A stretch of 64,000 nucleotides of DNA from the NCBI GenBank assembly GCA_028673005.1, contig CM054120.1, forward strand, positions 58,588,057-58,652,056, written 5' to 3'. Both the position numbers and the translations under genes were made by a program. Numbering within the stretch: position 1 is the stretch's first letter; every line of letters begins with the position of its first letter. This stretch comes from Tanypteryx hageni (Eukaryota; Arthropoda; Insecta; Odonata; Petaluridae). The notes under the pieces are model-generated. The model did not search any database and was not told the origin of the DNA. It saw only the letters and a program-made list of their open reading frames with translations. Shown here in pieces: positions 11,893 to 24,137 of this stretch.

Positions 11893-12427
11893 CATACGGT
11901 TTCCCTCTCTTTATGCGGGGTTTGCGTTCCAGGAAAGTGACGCATAAAGCGAATTCGCATAAACAGAACCCATATTTACATTTAAAAGATAGAGATACGT
12001 TCCACAAGCAATCCTAACTCCACTCCAAAACGCACTTCTTTCTCTCCATAACGACTTCTTATGCGCTAAATATGCAAATTTAAAACAATTAACACTGTAA
12101 ATTACAGTCGCCAATAAAAGGAAGCAGACGAGCACAAGTGATGGCTGTCGTGGGTGACATAATAGTGGAGGTTTAAAGTGCTGGAGGGTTGTTCTCCACT
12201 CTCATCTCTTTTACTGCAGTATTAATACGCAAAGCATATGAGATAATGAGAGACTGAATGGCCGCCTTGTGGTGTAGCGCAGAACTTTCTTGCATTTGTA
12301 TTTCACTGGCCGCGTAACCGCATAAGAGCGAATCAAAGACGCATAAAAAGAAATTCCGGTAGCAATAAGTTTGTCGCATAATAGCGAATTTGCATAAAGC
12401 GAACCCGCATAAAGAGAGGGACACCTG
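11893..12427. mobile_element. pogo/Tigger-like MITE with TA duplication
   Basis: The right end, reverse complemented, starts CAGGTGTCCCTCTCTTTATG and the left end CATACGGTTTCCCTCTCTTT; both run on into GCGGG and GCATAAAGCGAATTCGC-like sequence. TA flanks both ends (11891-11892, 12428-12429), as for Tc1/mariner-pogo elements. 535 bp, no transposase frame. Two open frames inside (11911-12135, 12173-12592 minus) are not called as genes. Confidence 0.7.
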
Positions 12428-12577
12428 TACTATTTCCCTGCCCTCCCGCTGTAGCTCTTCGTCGTCGCCCCCACCTCCCCCGAGAACCCTAAGATCTTGG
12501 AACAAAGCGAAATAGCTTGCAATCAATCGGGTCCTCTCCTTCCATCCTTGGGACCTCCTGGACAGCTGCACCCCTAA

Positions 12578-12888
12578 GACAGTGGTCTCCAACTATTACC
12601 AAGCCGCGCTCCCCCCACACCTAAGAAAAATGTCTTTGCACCCCTCCTCACCTACGAAAACTATCTTCCTCCCCCTCTATATCATGTTCAGTAAAAATTC
12701 GTAAACAATATCTACTGGACCAACAATAGCAATTAATACCACAACCACCTTAAGAAAAACAAGTGGGCAAACGATACGTCCTAGCCAATTGAGGGCTAGG
12801 ATTTGACGACTGCATAATGTAGGTTTTACAGTTAGGACGGCTACACGGACGGCAAATATACGTGTAATATTTTGCGCTCACACCCCCC
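12578..12888. repeat. hAT-like terminus, right boundary unclear
   Basis: CAGTGGTCTCCAAC near 12578 is a common hAT left-end sequence and sits between two parts of the LINE relic. No mirrored right end or duplication was found before the LINE resumes near 12.9 kb. Confidence 0.35.
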
Positions 12889-13270
12889 TTGATCTATCCC
12901 CCGCACCCCCTCACTCGCTATCTTCCATTTCCTCCTCTCCACAGGAAGTTTTCAGCCTACTCCCATCTTTATCTCCGCGTAAATCCAAGGGTTCCGAAAA
13001 CATTTGTTCTTTTTCCTCGGTCGCACAGCCACCACTCTCTATCTTCCAGTCTCAAAAATCTTCAACAGATGGCTTTCCAGCGACTCCTTTCCCGCAATGT
13101 GGTAAACCGCCAATGTAACCCCCATTTTAAAATCTGGTGCTAAATATAATTTGTTCAATGACCGCCCTATCTCCATCCTTCATGTTCCTTCACTTCTTTT
13201 AGAGCGCATTCTGCCTTTCTCTCTTCCTTATATCTCATATTCTCAATATGGTTTCCTTCCTAGTAAGGTA
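12889..13270 (+). pseudogene. LINE reverse transcriptase, N-terminal part
   Basis: Reading across one in-frame stop, the plus strand gives TANVTPILKSGAKYNLFNDR followed directly by PISILHVPS. This is the well-known motif of non-LTR reverse transcriptases (WK.ANVTPI.KSG...N.RPISIL). The readable block ends at YSQYGFLPSK near 13265, where unrelated sequence begins. Confidence 0.75.
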
Positions 13271-13840
13271 ACTACACCCAATATGGCCTGCTCCCCAATA
13301 TGGCCTAATCGCCGTATTGAACGTACTTCGTGACAAAATTGATAGATGGTGTTACAGCATATAGGTCGACTGCTAACAACTGTGTTTATATGGAATTCCG
13401 CTGGAGGCGCTCAGTTGGCTGAATATGCTGGTGTTTTGTTTGAGACCAGCGTTTGTGGTTACGTGCATCTAATTTCAAGACGTTGGTTAAGTCATTGTTT
13501 GTACAGGTAAAAGTTAATTAATTAATTTTACCTTAGCCATTCTACAAGATAATTGTCTCTACTATTAGTGGTGTGATTGATTTGGCAATTCAATGAGATG
13601 TCATGCGGTTCCAAGGGAATATGTTTTACTATTCCAAGTCTCCCCATTACGGCCTATGTAGATCATATTGTCCATTTTGTGATCCTTAAATAATGACAAT
13701 GATTTTTTTGTATTTTAGATCTCATTTTGTTATTCATTTCTTTATTTAAACTAAATTTTGACCTCATGCGCCTAAATCTTTGGTGGTACAATTTTACGAT
13801 TTTGACCTGTGCACAATTATAGAAATACCTTAGCTCTTGT
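13271..13840. other. Unidentified insertion splitting the LINE relic
   Basis: About 570 bp with no homology recognised interrupts the LINE between GFLPSK and the block starting SAFEHSSQFD. It carries repeated CCCAATATGGCCT-type words at its left side (13279-13312) and CCCCATTACGGCCTATG near 13643. Family not identified. Confidence 0.4.
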
Positions 13841-14966
13841 TTAACTAATCTTTCCGTTTTGCACCGTTGCTTTACTTCCGCCTTCGAACATTCTTCTCAA
13901 TTCGACGTCTGCTACATCGACTTTTTCAAAGCCTTTGATACCGTTAACCACGCTCTTCTTTCGCATAAGCTTAAGTCTCGATATGATATCCATGGTTCTC
14001 TTTTACCACTTCTTTCCGACTTTCTCCCTTCCCGCTCTCAAAAAGACCTGATCGATGGTGTTTCGTCTTCTTCTCTCCCGGTGTCCCGCAGGGGCGTGTC
14101 CTTGGGCCCCTTCTGTTCGCCCTCTATATAGATAATATCACCAACACTGCTCTTCTCAGATCTTGCAACATCCTGCTCTACGCAGACGAGTGCAAAATCT
14201 TTTTAAAAATTGATGAACCTTCTGACTCCCACTCCCTTCAAGCTGCGCTCACCTCCATAGACACAAGGTGTTCTGAGTGGCAGTTAATAGTCAATCCGGC
14301 CAAGACCGCTCTAACGTCTTTTACTCTTAAACTCAAGACCATACCTCGTTTCCTCCCACAGCGATATAGGTGTGATTTGTTATTCCAAACTTACCAATTC
14401 CACGCATTTAAGCAAAATTGCAGTGAAACAATGCCAGTTGTTGGGCTTTTTCATAGCTTTACCGAAATTGTAGACCATTTTGCTTTGAAATCTATATTTC
14501 CCGGATATTTACTCATTCTCGAGTTCTGTTCCCCTATCTGGTGCACCACCCCCCCCCCTAACATCCTTAACCAATTACACCGGCCCAGGTATTTCTTTCT
14601 CGTGAAGTCTGTCAGCGTGTTCCGTCCTTCAGGGAATTATCTCTAGAAGAGATACTGTCTTCTTTAGGTATTTGCCCTCTTCTTCACAGGCGCTTAATTG
14701 CTGACCAGAATCTCCTTCACGCAATTATGAATGGCCATTATCGCTCCAATGAACTCTTACCCTGTTTTTCCCTACATGATCCCCCTCGCCCTAACCTATA
14801 CTCCTTCACCTCCACCAATTCCGCCTTTCTATCTAAATCGCAGAGATCGTCATTCTACCGAATTCCCTCAGCCCTGATTTCCACAACCGCCAATCATCCC
14901 TCCCTTGACCTGTTCTCCTCATCCCACACCTTCAATGCCTGTCTCAAACGTAACCTCAGACTCTAG
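13841..14966 (+). pseudogene. LINE reverse transcriptase core and C-terminus
   Basis: This continues the relic starting at 11.5 kb. SAFEHSSQFDVCYIDFFKAF is the palm motif with the first catalytic aspartate. It is followed by FDTVNHALLSHKL, then GVSLGPFC and, after a frameshift, DNITNTALLRS and LLYADECKIF. In the latter, the usual second Asp of YADD is Glu. The thumb region has TRCSEWQLIVNPAKT. After another shift, ILEFCSPIW (about 14515) and the tail IPSALIS with NACLKRNLRL end at TAG, 14964-14966. The altered catalytic residue and frameshifts mark a dead copy. Its C-terminal style differs from the LINE at 1.3-6.9 kb, so it is a separate family. Confidence 0.8.
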
Positions 14967-14968
14967 AG

Positions 14969-15298
14969 CAAGGGTTCCCAACCCAGTGCTCGCTAGCACG
15001 GCTGCGCTCTTTGGCAACTTGATTGTGCTCTTCGGCAGCCTAGGTGTGCACTTCTTCGATGCTTAAATCGCGTTTCCTAAAATCATTAATTTAATATGAT
15101 CAGTTACTTTCTTTCTAAACACATAAGAACACCACTAATAACATTGACGTTGGTTTGATTTTAATATTTATGGCCATAATTATTTTTCGCCTAAGTATAG
15201 TGGTGCTCGCTTGATATTCTTGTATGAAGCCTGGTGCTCGCTTGATATACTAGAACACAACTTAACACTCGCCACATGAAAAAGGTTTGGAACCCCTG
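14969..15298. mobile_element. hAT MITE, family 1 (copy A)
   Basis: 330 bp. The left end is CAAGGGTTCCCAACCCAG; the right end, reverse complemented, is CAGGGGTTCCAAACC. The flanks CTCTAGAG (14961-14968) and CTCCAGCG (15299-15306) agree at 6 of 8 positions. It is homologous, in the opposite orientation, to 17820-18093, sharing GTGCTCGC and GTGCTCTTC words near the ends. It sits a few bases after the LINE stop codon. Confidence 0.75.
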
Positions 15299-15306
15299 CT
15301 CCAGCG

Positions 15307-16150
15307 CACCTTATGTAATCCCTGCCCTGCTGTCTTTTTTATTATTTTGTTTTATTTATTATGTTGCTATGATATTACTTATTTGGTTGTTATATTCCAA
15401 CGTATAAGGCCAAACATGGCTGTTTTTATGTAAACAAATATATATTTGCATTTCTCACTCGCTAACTTATTTGATCTTGGCATCGACCGTACTGCGCGCT
15501 TCCTTTACCTTCAAACTCAATGTCTTTCCTTTTTCACGCGTACATATTCCACCCAACGGGACGTCATGAGACTCAAGCCACGTCATTTGAACTGTAAAAA
15601 AACTCTTACAGAGCTAAGAATAAAGTCGGATAAAACGGATACATTCTGACGCTAAACGAAAATAATCGATGGATATCCCTTCATCTTATCGAATCAAATA
15701 TAAAGTAAACAGAACCACCCTTTCTCGAGATTCTATTTATCAGAAAAATATGAAAATTTTGGTCAACTAGAAAAGATTGTGGGATATGTAAGATGCTTCT
15801 AAATCTATTAAAAGATACTGTAGCCCTTCACTCATTTGCCAAATGGGAAGCACATTTAAGGTCGCAGAAAATGCACGTGTTTTGGGAGAAAATGGAAAAA
15901 TAGTAAGTAGAAAAATATACACAGATTAGTTAAAAATACTTGTTCGGTAACTCTTAAGAGTGTGCCGAGAATACGTATACAATAACACATTAAAAATTTG
16001 ATTCTTGGTTAAAAATGTGCTACGAAAAACACCACGCGAGTGCGACGATTCATCGGCTCGAAATGAAAAGTACACTTTCTTCCCTTCACCGTGAGACATG
16101 CATCGCGAGCAAAAAGAAAACAATTCATTTTAATACGCTATATAGATATA
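15307..16150. other. Intergenic, no gene seen
   Basis: AT-rich; the short frames at 15446-15649 and 15926-16123 have no recognisable domain. Confidence 0.45.
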
Positions 16151-16152
16151 AA

Positions 16153-16396
16153 CAGGGCGGAACATTAAGTCCGTTTTCATAGGAAAATACGATATGGCAA
16201 AATTAAACGAGAAAAATCGTTTTAATTATTTTGACTGTTGTGATCTGACAGTGTTGCCACATGGAAAAATCACCTACGAGTGTTGCCACGTCATACACAA
16301 AAACATCACGATCACATAATCGTAAATTAAGAAATTTTTTCTTGCTTTATTCTGTTATATCTTATTTCCATTAGAACGGACTTTTGTCAAACCGTG
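16153..16396. mobile_element. Probable Tc1/mariner-type MITE
   Basis: Inverted ends: AAGTCCGTTTTCATAGGAAA on the left and, reverse complemented, AAGTCCGTTCTAATGGAAAT on the right, both continuing into a GATAT word. The right end is followed by TA; the left outer edge has decayed. About 244 bp, non-coding. Confidence 0.5.
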
Positions 16397-16739
16397 TACA
16401 TTAGAAAAGAGATTGGTAAAAACGTTGATGTGGAATGTAGCATTACATGGGTGTGAGACATTGACTATAAGGAAATATTTGAGCAAATAAGAGGCTTTTC
16501 AGATGCGAATATGGTATAAACTGGAAATATTATTTGAACTGAGAGGAAATAAATGATGTTTTAAATACAGTGGGTCAAATTTGATACGCAACGGATTTGC
16601 TGAAAGAAGTAATAGAAGGGAGAATGCTAGGGAAAACACAAATAATTAGGGAGGGAAAAATAATACTGGATATATTAAAATAATGCGTTGCGTGCGAGAA
16701 AATAAAGAGAAGGCCTTGGAGAGGTAAAAAAAACTTACA

Positions 16740-16836
16740 CAGGCAGCGTCCGCTTAACACGCAGGTTACGTTTTCGAAAACGGGTAAGTTAAGCGGAAGT
16801 ACGTTAACCGGACGTACATTAAGCGGACGTTGCCAG
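16740..16836. mobile_element. Short pogo-like MITE or terminal fragment (TTAAGCGG family)
   Basis: A 97-bp inverted repeat. The left end has GGCAGCGTCCGCTTAA and the right end TTAAGCGGACGTTGCC. It contains GGTTACGTTTTCGAAAACG, which is shared with the element at 50843-51537. TA follows the right end; the left side has two extra bases. Confidence 0.55.
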
Positions 16837-17339
16837 TATATATGAACCGTTGAATAGGCTTTAAGAGCACAGTTAAAAAGAACTACAAATAAAAAGTCAT
16901 CAACATTATCCAATAAGTATCAGATAAGGTCTCGTTCGACAGGAGCGCTCGCCAAACGACGGACATAAGAGACGGTCGTTTCACACTAACTCAACTGTCA
17001 ACACCTCTCTACGAACAAACCTTCGACAAACCTTAACACAACTCTACGAAACTTACTGCCAATAAACTAGGAAGGAGTATATAACATATAGGCAATTTAC
17101 TAAATACTAAAAAATAAAATAATCAAAAAATCGCGAAAGACCCGCGTTATTCCCAACGATAACGCGAACGCAACAAAATCTTCGTAACATGCTTGCATAG
17201 TCGAAATACAAAAATATCCCCGCATCAATACATCCAGGTGCAAACAAGATCGACTACCTTTCCTTTCGTATTACATCCCCGGCGGGCGTAAAAAGAGCAC
17301 TATTTTCGATACGATACAATACAATACATATAAAAATCC

Positions 17340-17819
17340 GACCCATCCGAGACCTCAATTCGCGCTAACCTCCGGCGTATTCCTCCTCCTGCCTACATCC
17401 TCCTCTTTCTTTACCTCAGCCCACTTTGAGAAGGGGGAGGATGTGGGAGAACCGGGGTAACTAAAAATAAATTGCCATTTCCCAGACTCGTTAGCAAGAG
17501 AGTGAGGGAAGAAGGAGAGGCGGGCGGGTCAGGGTGCGAGTGGTGGCGTTACGGGGAGGTGGGAGGGGGAGGGAAAGGGAGGGAGGAAAGAGGGGGGAGA
17601 GGGAGGGGGAAAGAGGGGGGACGAGATGCAAGAGGTCTGGCAAGATAACTTCCGAAGACACCCGCAGTACCGACATACGGGTCAAAAAACGATCCTCGAA
17701 ACGGACGTCGGATTAACCGGGGTGCAGTTGCCCCCGGGGCCCGTGTTTAGGGGAGATGTGATCTACGAAAAATTGTGCGCCAGGGCCCCCGAGTCCCTCA
17801 ATCCGACCTTTCTCTAACC
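17340..17819. other. GC-rich segment with a dense G-tract
   Basis: Composition shifts sharply from the AT-rich surroundings. 17540-17625 on the plus strand is almost only G and A, with many runs of three or more G, so it could form G-quadruplexes or triplex DNA. CpG words are frequent around it. Open frames on both strands here are low-complexity and are not called as genes. Confidence 0.5.
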
Positions 17820-18093
17820 CAGAGGGTTCCAAACTTTTCAGTGTGATGAGCACCAAGTTATTTAATAGAACAGCAAGCGAGCGCCACTATACTTTCGTAA
17901 AAATTAGGAATGATCATAAATAAAAATAAAAACCAACGTCAAAGTCATTGCTAAAGTTTCAACTTATTCACGAGATAATATAACAAATTAAATAATTTGA
18001 GCTCTAAAGCACGACTTTGAGCATCTCGGAAGAGCACAACTAGGCTGACCAAGAGCACAGCGGTGCTCGCGAGCACCTGGTTGGGAACCCCAG
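17820..18093. mobile_element. hAT MITE, family 1 (copy B)
   Basis: 274 bp, inverted relative to 14969-15298. Ends are CAGAGGGTTCCAAAC and GGTTGGGAACCCCAG. The flanking 8-bp duplications CTCTAACC (17812-17819) and CTCGAACC (18094-18101) agree at 7 of 8. It is inserted in the GC-rich region. Confidence 0.75.
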
Positions 18094-18119
18094 CTCGAAC
18101 CCAAAAAACTTTTCAACAA

Positions 18120-19100
18120 TAACGGGGCCTCAAAAATTGCTCTGATCGCCTACTCCGATGAACGAAAATCGCATCTTTAAGATGGATCAGTATGTGGGCG
18201 TTTCGCGGAGGACAGCTCCTTTTCTGCACTCCGACCACTGGCACCGCGACCGAATTGACACCTACACCGCGCAACAACTCTCCTCGAACTTTTCGAACAC
18301 CGACACAACCCTTCCGATCCTTTCAGAAAAACCTCCATACATATATCCACACGCAAAAAAACACGTGCACGCACTCACACACACGCAACCAGGCGAGTTT
18401 AGCAACACGAGCAGCCGAGCATAAAAGAGCGAGATTGGGTCACGCACCCGCTCCCCCCTCCAGCGATCTCTTTCGAGAATCAACCGCACCACGCTGCCGA
18501 CGCACCTATCGAGACCCGGCGACGGAAGCGAATGACACCGACCGACCGCGACACATACCTATTCCATTCACCGCCGGCCGCTTCGACGCCTCTTTCCTCT
18601 GCACGCCGGACAATCAAACGGGAGAGACGTCGCCGCCATGGCTGGCGCCTCCCGCATTCTAGGACTCGAGCCACGCGCCCCCTGCCGGAAAGACGTGCTT
18701 CATCGAAGGACTCGTCTCCGCCGGGACCGAGGGTCGGGATGATCTTGCACCCCGCCACACCCAGGGCCGCCCACCGCTGCCCGAGGAAGAGGTGGGGAGG
18801 GGAGGGGGGGTAAGAGAGAGGAAGAGGGCGGTCCGCGCGGCTGGACGGGTGCCAGGTGATCAGCTGGACTGCGGCCGCCAAATCCCAACCTCCGCAAGCA
18901 AGGCCCTATTCTATCCCGGCACCAGCGGGTATTACAGCCGCGGTGGCGAGGCAGCTGCCACCGTGGTGTGTTCGCTCGCTCTGATGGCTAACTCGTGGGC
19001 GAGCCTTCCGCCTCCTCTTCTTCCCCTTCCCCACCCTCCCATCTTCCCCTTCCCTCTCCACCCCCTTCTCAATACGTGCCACCGAGGTGGATAGAAGGCG
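18120..19100. other. GC/CpG-rich island, no recognisable gene
   Basis: The most GC- and CpG-dense kilobase of the window. It has several overlapping open frames on both strands (for example 18192-18662 plus and 18480-18881 minus). These are the expected product of few AT-rich stop codons and show no domain, signal peptide or catalytic motif. The segment could be the promoter and first exon of a gene extending elsewhere, but no splice-linked coding exon was found. A CA-rich microsatellite-like patch lies near 18365-18385. Confidence 0.45.
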
Positions 19101-22100
19101 TCAAGCTCACTCCCGGACGAAGAGATAGCGTTTTTACTTTCTCGTAAACCAAGTACACCATAAGTTACGTGGTAGCGTAACAATTCGACTTATTTTGATG
19201 GATATACACGTTTTAGGTGACTCAGAGTCAGACAAATTGGATTTTGCGAATCCGTCTGTCGTCCATGCGCAACTGTAGGGGTAAACGCCCAAATAGATTT
19301 GGATGAAATTTCGTATTTATGTATTATATCATCCGAAACGTAAGCATGGTTGAAATGAACCATGTCGCACAACAACGGACGATAGTTTATTCTTGTCGGT
19401 TTTAAAAAATGTCTATTTCTTCAAAAATATCTAAATGTATTTTTATAAAAACTCATCAATTTATAAAGTTAAATATCTTAAACAATAATACTTATGTTAT
19501 ACCTCCAAAAAATAACCATAAAACGTCAAGATAACATTATTATACCCAGCTACCGCCCAACTCTCTCCACTTTAAAAAGCAGCAGCATTGTTACTACGAG
19601 CCGAACTGCTCGTAAACACGTATAAATGCAAGCATTGGCGTTATTGTAAGGGCCAGAAGCATACAGATATGAGGAAGTTTGTGTAAGGTGTGCTGCAATA
19701 ATTTTTTTCCAGATGTTTCGAGGCGACTACGGACATCCTGAGTAATAACAGAAAAAGGTTGTGCGCAATGTACCTAAAAAAGAAAACACGTCCCACTAAT
19801 GTACTTAACTATTCGATAAGAATGGGCACTGATGGATTTTCCGGGTGAAGGAAAGATTCGCTTATCTTGCCACCCTCAAGTTCATATCTTGCGCTATGCT
19901 GTGCCAAAGGACGTTTGCAGTATAGCGATAATTTTATAAAGCACTCGGGGTTTTTTGAGATTCTCCGATTGGGAAACAAATGAAATTCGAAGTCTACAAT
20001 AATAATAATAATTAATGCGATAAAATAGCGAGAGAAGAATATCTACGAGTTGGCAGGAGAAATAGTGTCTTGACCGGCAATTGAACGCGGGTCTTCCACT
20101 TCATGGACTGATAATTCGTAAAATTAGGATTCACAGTTGTTGTAATATCCATGGCTACAGTTTATGAATTCAGTTTCTTAATTAAACTTCAAAGTTATCT
20201 ATCCTGGAAAACGTTGAAATCGAAACTGAATGAATTGAAAACGATTAGAATCAAAATGAACTTCTTGTCAACAGGCACATACCTTGGGAAGCTAAAAAAT
20301 ACTTATCTAGAACCCTATTAGAATCGAAATACAAAAAAGCAACTAAATATTGCACTAATTCTTTTCCTGAGATTAAATCAGACAAAAACATATGGAAATG
20401 GATTCAAAATGTCCCATGGACTTCTCGCAGTAAATCGACTCATTTTTTTTCAAGTAAAACAATTTTGCAATAATAGATTACGCAAGACGGATTTGTGTCT
20501 CATAAAGACCCTTAGCGAAAATTAACGCATCATCTCTTGCTCTCAACGCTTTCATGGCCAAATTATTAACTTTAGGTAATTTCAGTTAAACAACCGTCAT
20601 TAAATATATCGTTGTAAAACAGGCTAAAAATGTGATAAATATACATCCAATAAATTAACGTCGAAATATTATTTTAAAATATCATCAGTAGAATTTACCA
20701 TAAATTACAAATAAACGATACAAATAGAAGAAAACTAGAATATTTATTGAAAAATATGAATATAATTAGGTAATTTATGGTAACTTATTATAATTCCTTC
20801 TCGAAAAATTAGAAAAAAAGTCGAAATGACAACATGTTTCCAATATAATCCTTCAGCATATCTAAGGAAATGGGCGAGATATTCCGTTTTTCCAATTTCT
20901 TAAATGTTCTGAGAAGACGGCAACACCCAATACGTGGTAATTATGTCACCAAATAAATCTAGAATGAGAAATATTTAGTGGAATGCTTACCACCCAATAA
21001 GCAAGAAAGGGTTAAGAGAAACGCAAATCTTGCTGTAAACATTACGGGATGTCGAAATAACAGTAACAATGAGTGAGAAAATTCCAAATAAGTTTTTAAA
21101 ATAAAAAAAATCTTAAAATTTTAAAAATTAACAACACGTTGGTGGACTGTTAATTCCAGATTTATAAAACAATAAGAACAGCTAAAGCAGGAAGAAGACG
21201 AAGTTTCTAAAAATGGAACGAAACAATTTTAAAGTTTAAAAACATTAAATGTCCGTTTTTTTCTTCCGCTCGAATAAATGATGGTTGAGCCTTCTACAAA
21301 AATTAATGTATACTATATCTAACCATCTTTAAAAAGTTCAGTCCACCAAAACAAAATTTTGTATAATACCACTACTAATTGGTAAAATTTGAACCAACCC
21401 CAGGAGAAACAAACGTAAATTATCCTGAAAATCGCTTGGAAACTAACAATTTTCAAAAAAGCAACACAAAATATGTTCGATTTCTTCCGAAATTTTTTAG
21501 AACAATTGCTTATTTAAGAAAATATTAATCTCTCGTTGCAATAAAATTTTCGTATCGCTTTTCATTTATCTAAATCGCATCTTGATTTAATCACATTATA
21601 GAGAATCGATGTCTAATTGCTGCTTCCAATTCAAGTATTATGTGATTCATTGATAATTTGAAATTAACTAACAATGATTTAAAATGAGATTTTAGAGAGT
21701 GAAAAGGGTCATAAAAATTAATAATTTTACGCCTTATATTCCAAATTCGAATGTAAAACGCGTTCAAAATTATTGCAAGGTCAAGTGATTCACTTAATGG
21801 CAAAAACAAATCTACATTTCTCCTCAATTACCCATCAAATGCCTACCAAATGAAAAAAATCAATAACACTCGTAGCAAAATTCAATCACTAAAAACAGAG
21901 ATTGTAAGAAAATATTTATTCACTCATATAATTCGCATTACCACGTCATAAGGACGAAAGCATATTGCGTAAGTTCGAGGTGTGTTGCCATGAACATCGG
22001 GTTAAAAAAGTGTTCTTACTGCAATACATTCCTTAGAAGTCAATCCTTCCTGCCAAAATCGGATAGGTAGAGCAACTTCAAATATTCTATCCTTAAATTT

Positions 22101-22146
22101 TTTTTTCGGTTCACTGCATCACAAATTAAATTGACGCCGAAATCCG
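19101..22146. other. AT-rich intergenic, no gene seen
   Basis: Three kilobases with only short frames and no recognised element ends. Confidence 0.45.
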
Positions 22147-22282
22147 ACCAGATGTCAAATAAAATTTTCTAAGGGTTTTAAAAAAATACCAAATTAGCCA
22201 ATGGAATTAATCGCACCAGATGTCAAATAAGATTTTCTAAGGGTTTTAAAAAAATACCAAATCAGCCATTGGAATTAATCGC
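22147..22282. repeat. 68-bp tandem duplication (two units)
   Basis: Units 22147-22214 and 22215-22282 begin ACCAGATGTCAAATAA and end GGAATTAATCGC. They differ at only a few bases, and a third unit starts but stops after ACCAGA. Confidence 0.85.
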
Positions 22283-23140
22283 ACCAGAAAAAAACAACAA
22301 TGAAACTGCGAAAATAAAGACGACACCGTTTCATTAGCGAGTACAACATTTTCAAAAACATGCCCGCCAAAAGGTTTATGCAAATATAATGAAAACGTTA
22401 CAATTTGTAACGAACAAATATAATTACTTTCTGCGAGAAAACCGAGCCAGGCTTACGAACAATAAACAATAAAAGTATTGACAACACCTTTAGGTGCATT
22501 TTTATGACCTCTGATGAGTCCATCAAGTTCCGAAGAAATTGTATAGGAAAAGCAACGACAATATATGGAGATAATACATAAATTCCCATCAGCTCGAATC
22601 ACCTTTTGAAAACCAAAACAAAAATTATCTTGTCTGAATCACGTCGAACGTTTCCACGCATCGAAGAAGACGACTGAGTCAGTTTTTCCTCTCTCAACTC
22701 TTTCGCCAACTTAATCGTTTGCGATCCTTTTCAAACATGATCGATGGAGATTACCTTCTGACTTATAACCTAAATAATGCATAACTCCGATATCCGTAAA
22801 GGATGTTTTGAGACACCGAACGGCAATTTCAACCCCAAGTTTATATCCTAGATGGCACACTGCCAAATGCCAATTTTTGAGAATAAGGGGTGCCGCTACG
22901 GAATCATCTGCAGAAGTTTAAGTAATTATTTGGCGTTTTCGTGCCATTTATGCCATGGAGACATAATTATCTATAAAAGCATTTCATCAGAAACTACTAA
23001 AGTTTTGACAACTTATTCAAATGATATCGTCTTGAATACTAGCACTTATTAGTATGACTAATATTTAGGAAAGCATTAGATAATTCTACTCAACCACCCA
23101 ACATCCGTTACGGGTGGTGGACTTTGTTAGCTATGCATAC
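22283..23140. other. AT-rich intergenic, no gene seen
   Basis: No supported feature; short frames only. Confidence 0.4.
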
Positions 23141-23145
23141 AGCCG

Positions 23146-23560
23146 GTGAGAGTACGCGGTCAGGGTCTTCCTCGACATAAGGCCTTCTACCGCGTCTGGC
23201 ACGCAGGGTTCCTGCACAAGATGGAGACGATGGACTTCCCGCCTTTGATCTGCAGACTTGTCAAGTCGTACTTACTGGAGAAGACATTTAAGGTGCGGTG
23301 GAGCTCAACCATCACAGCCAGTGTTCCACAGGGGTCCGTCCTCGGCTCCCTGTTGTTCAACATCTACACCGCAGACCTTCCAACCAACCACCACTTGAAC
23401 GTGACACTGGCCGTCTACGCCGACGACGCTGCGGTTTTGGGGAGGTCGACAAAATCGTATATGGTTGCGTCCTACTAGCAACGCACCACGGACAGTCTGG
23501 TGGAATGGTATCAACGTTGGCGGATAGCCATAAAACCAACGAACAATCTTCATGTTAGCT
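23146..23560 (+). pseudogene. LINE reverse transcriptase fragment (Jockey-like)
   Basis: The frame shows KAFYRVWHAGFLHKM, then a VKSYL block, SVPQGSVLGSLLFNIYTADL and AVYADDAAVLGRS with an intact YADD. After a frameshift near 23475, SLVEWYQRWRIAIKP gives part of the thumb. The first catalytic Asp block upstream is lost and no 3' end is visible, so both ends are truncated. The family style differs from the two other LINEs here. Confidence 0.8.
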
Positions 23561-24137
23561 TCGGACGTAAACCGTGACATGGCCCATCGAAGCATTCGCA
23601 GCTAAAATGCTGTTCCCTATGCGGAAATGTTTGCCGAAACCTGGCGTAAGCTATCATGAAATTATTTCCTCTTAACGCATATAATAAATCTTCCGAGAAT
23701 CTGCATTTTGACAATAAATACATGTTTAACATATTACAGACGTGTGGAGTATCTGACTCTAAATCTAAAAGACATTCCTTTGCAATTGTTCGAATCTCCG
23801 TCCAACATCAAAGGGGGCAATTTGAAATTGCAAACGAGCGTGGCAGCTTTGGGCAACAGACCTGACATTTAATGGTACCATAAATAAATATCATGGGAAG
23901 AGAACACGCAAGTGAAGCTCGTTACCTCAGTTAACGACGGCGGTTACATAGGGCGATACGGCTGCACGCATGGACATTTTTCGTTTAAGACAATAGCACC
24001 AGCTATTTCGAAAATCCAGCCACAACTATAACTGACACTGCGAGAATAAACTGCCAACATCAAATAATGACATCCGAGTTCTACTGTAAACATACTCATA
24101 TGGACGCATGAACATAAGAAAAAACTAAATTTTATTC

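Noticed and set aside
18192..18881. Long overlapping open frames on both strands of the GC-rich island
   Set aside because: Low AT content removes stop codons on all frames; no domain, signal peptide or splice-linked continuation, and Pro/Arg/Ser-rich composition is that expected from the base composition.
20260..20440. Possible LINE linker region
   Set aside because: A frame with KYLSRTLLESKYKKATKY is open for about 60 codons, but no diagnostic endonuclease or RT motif is present.
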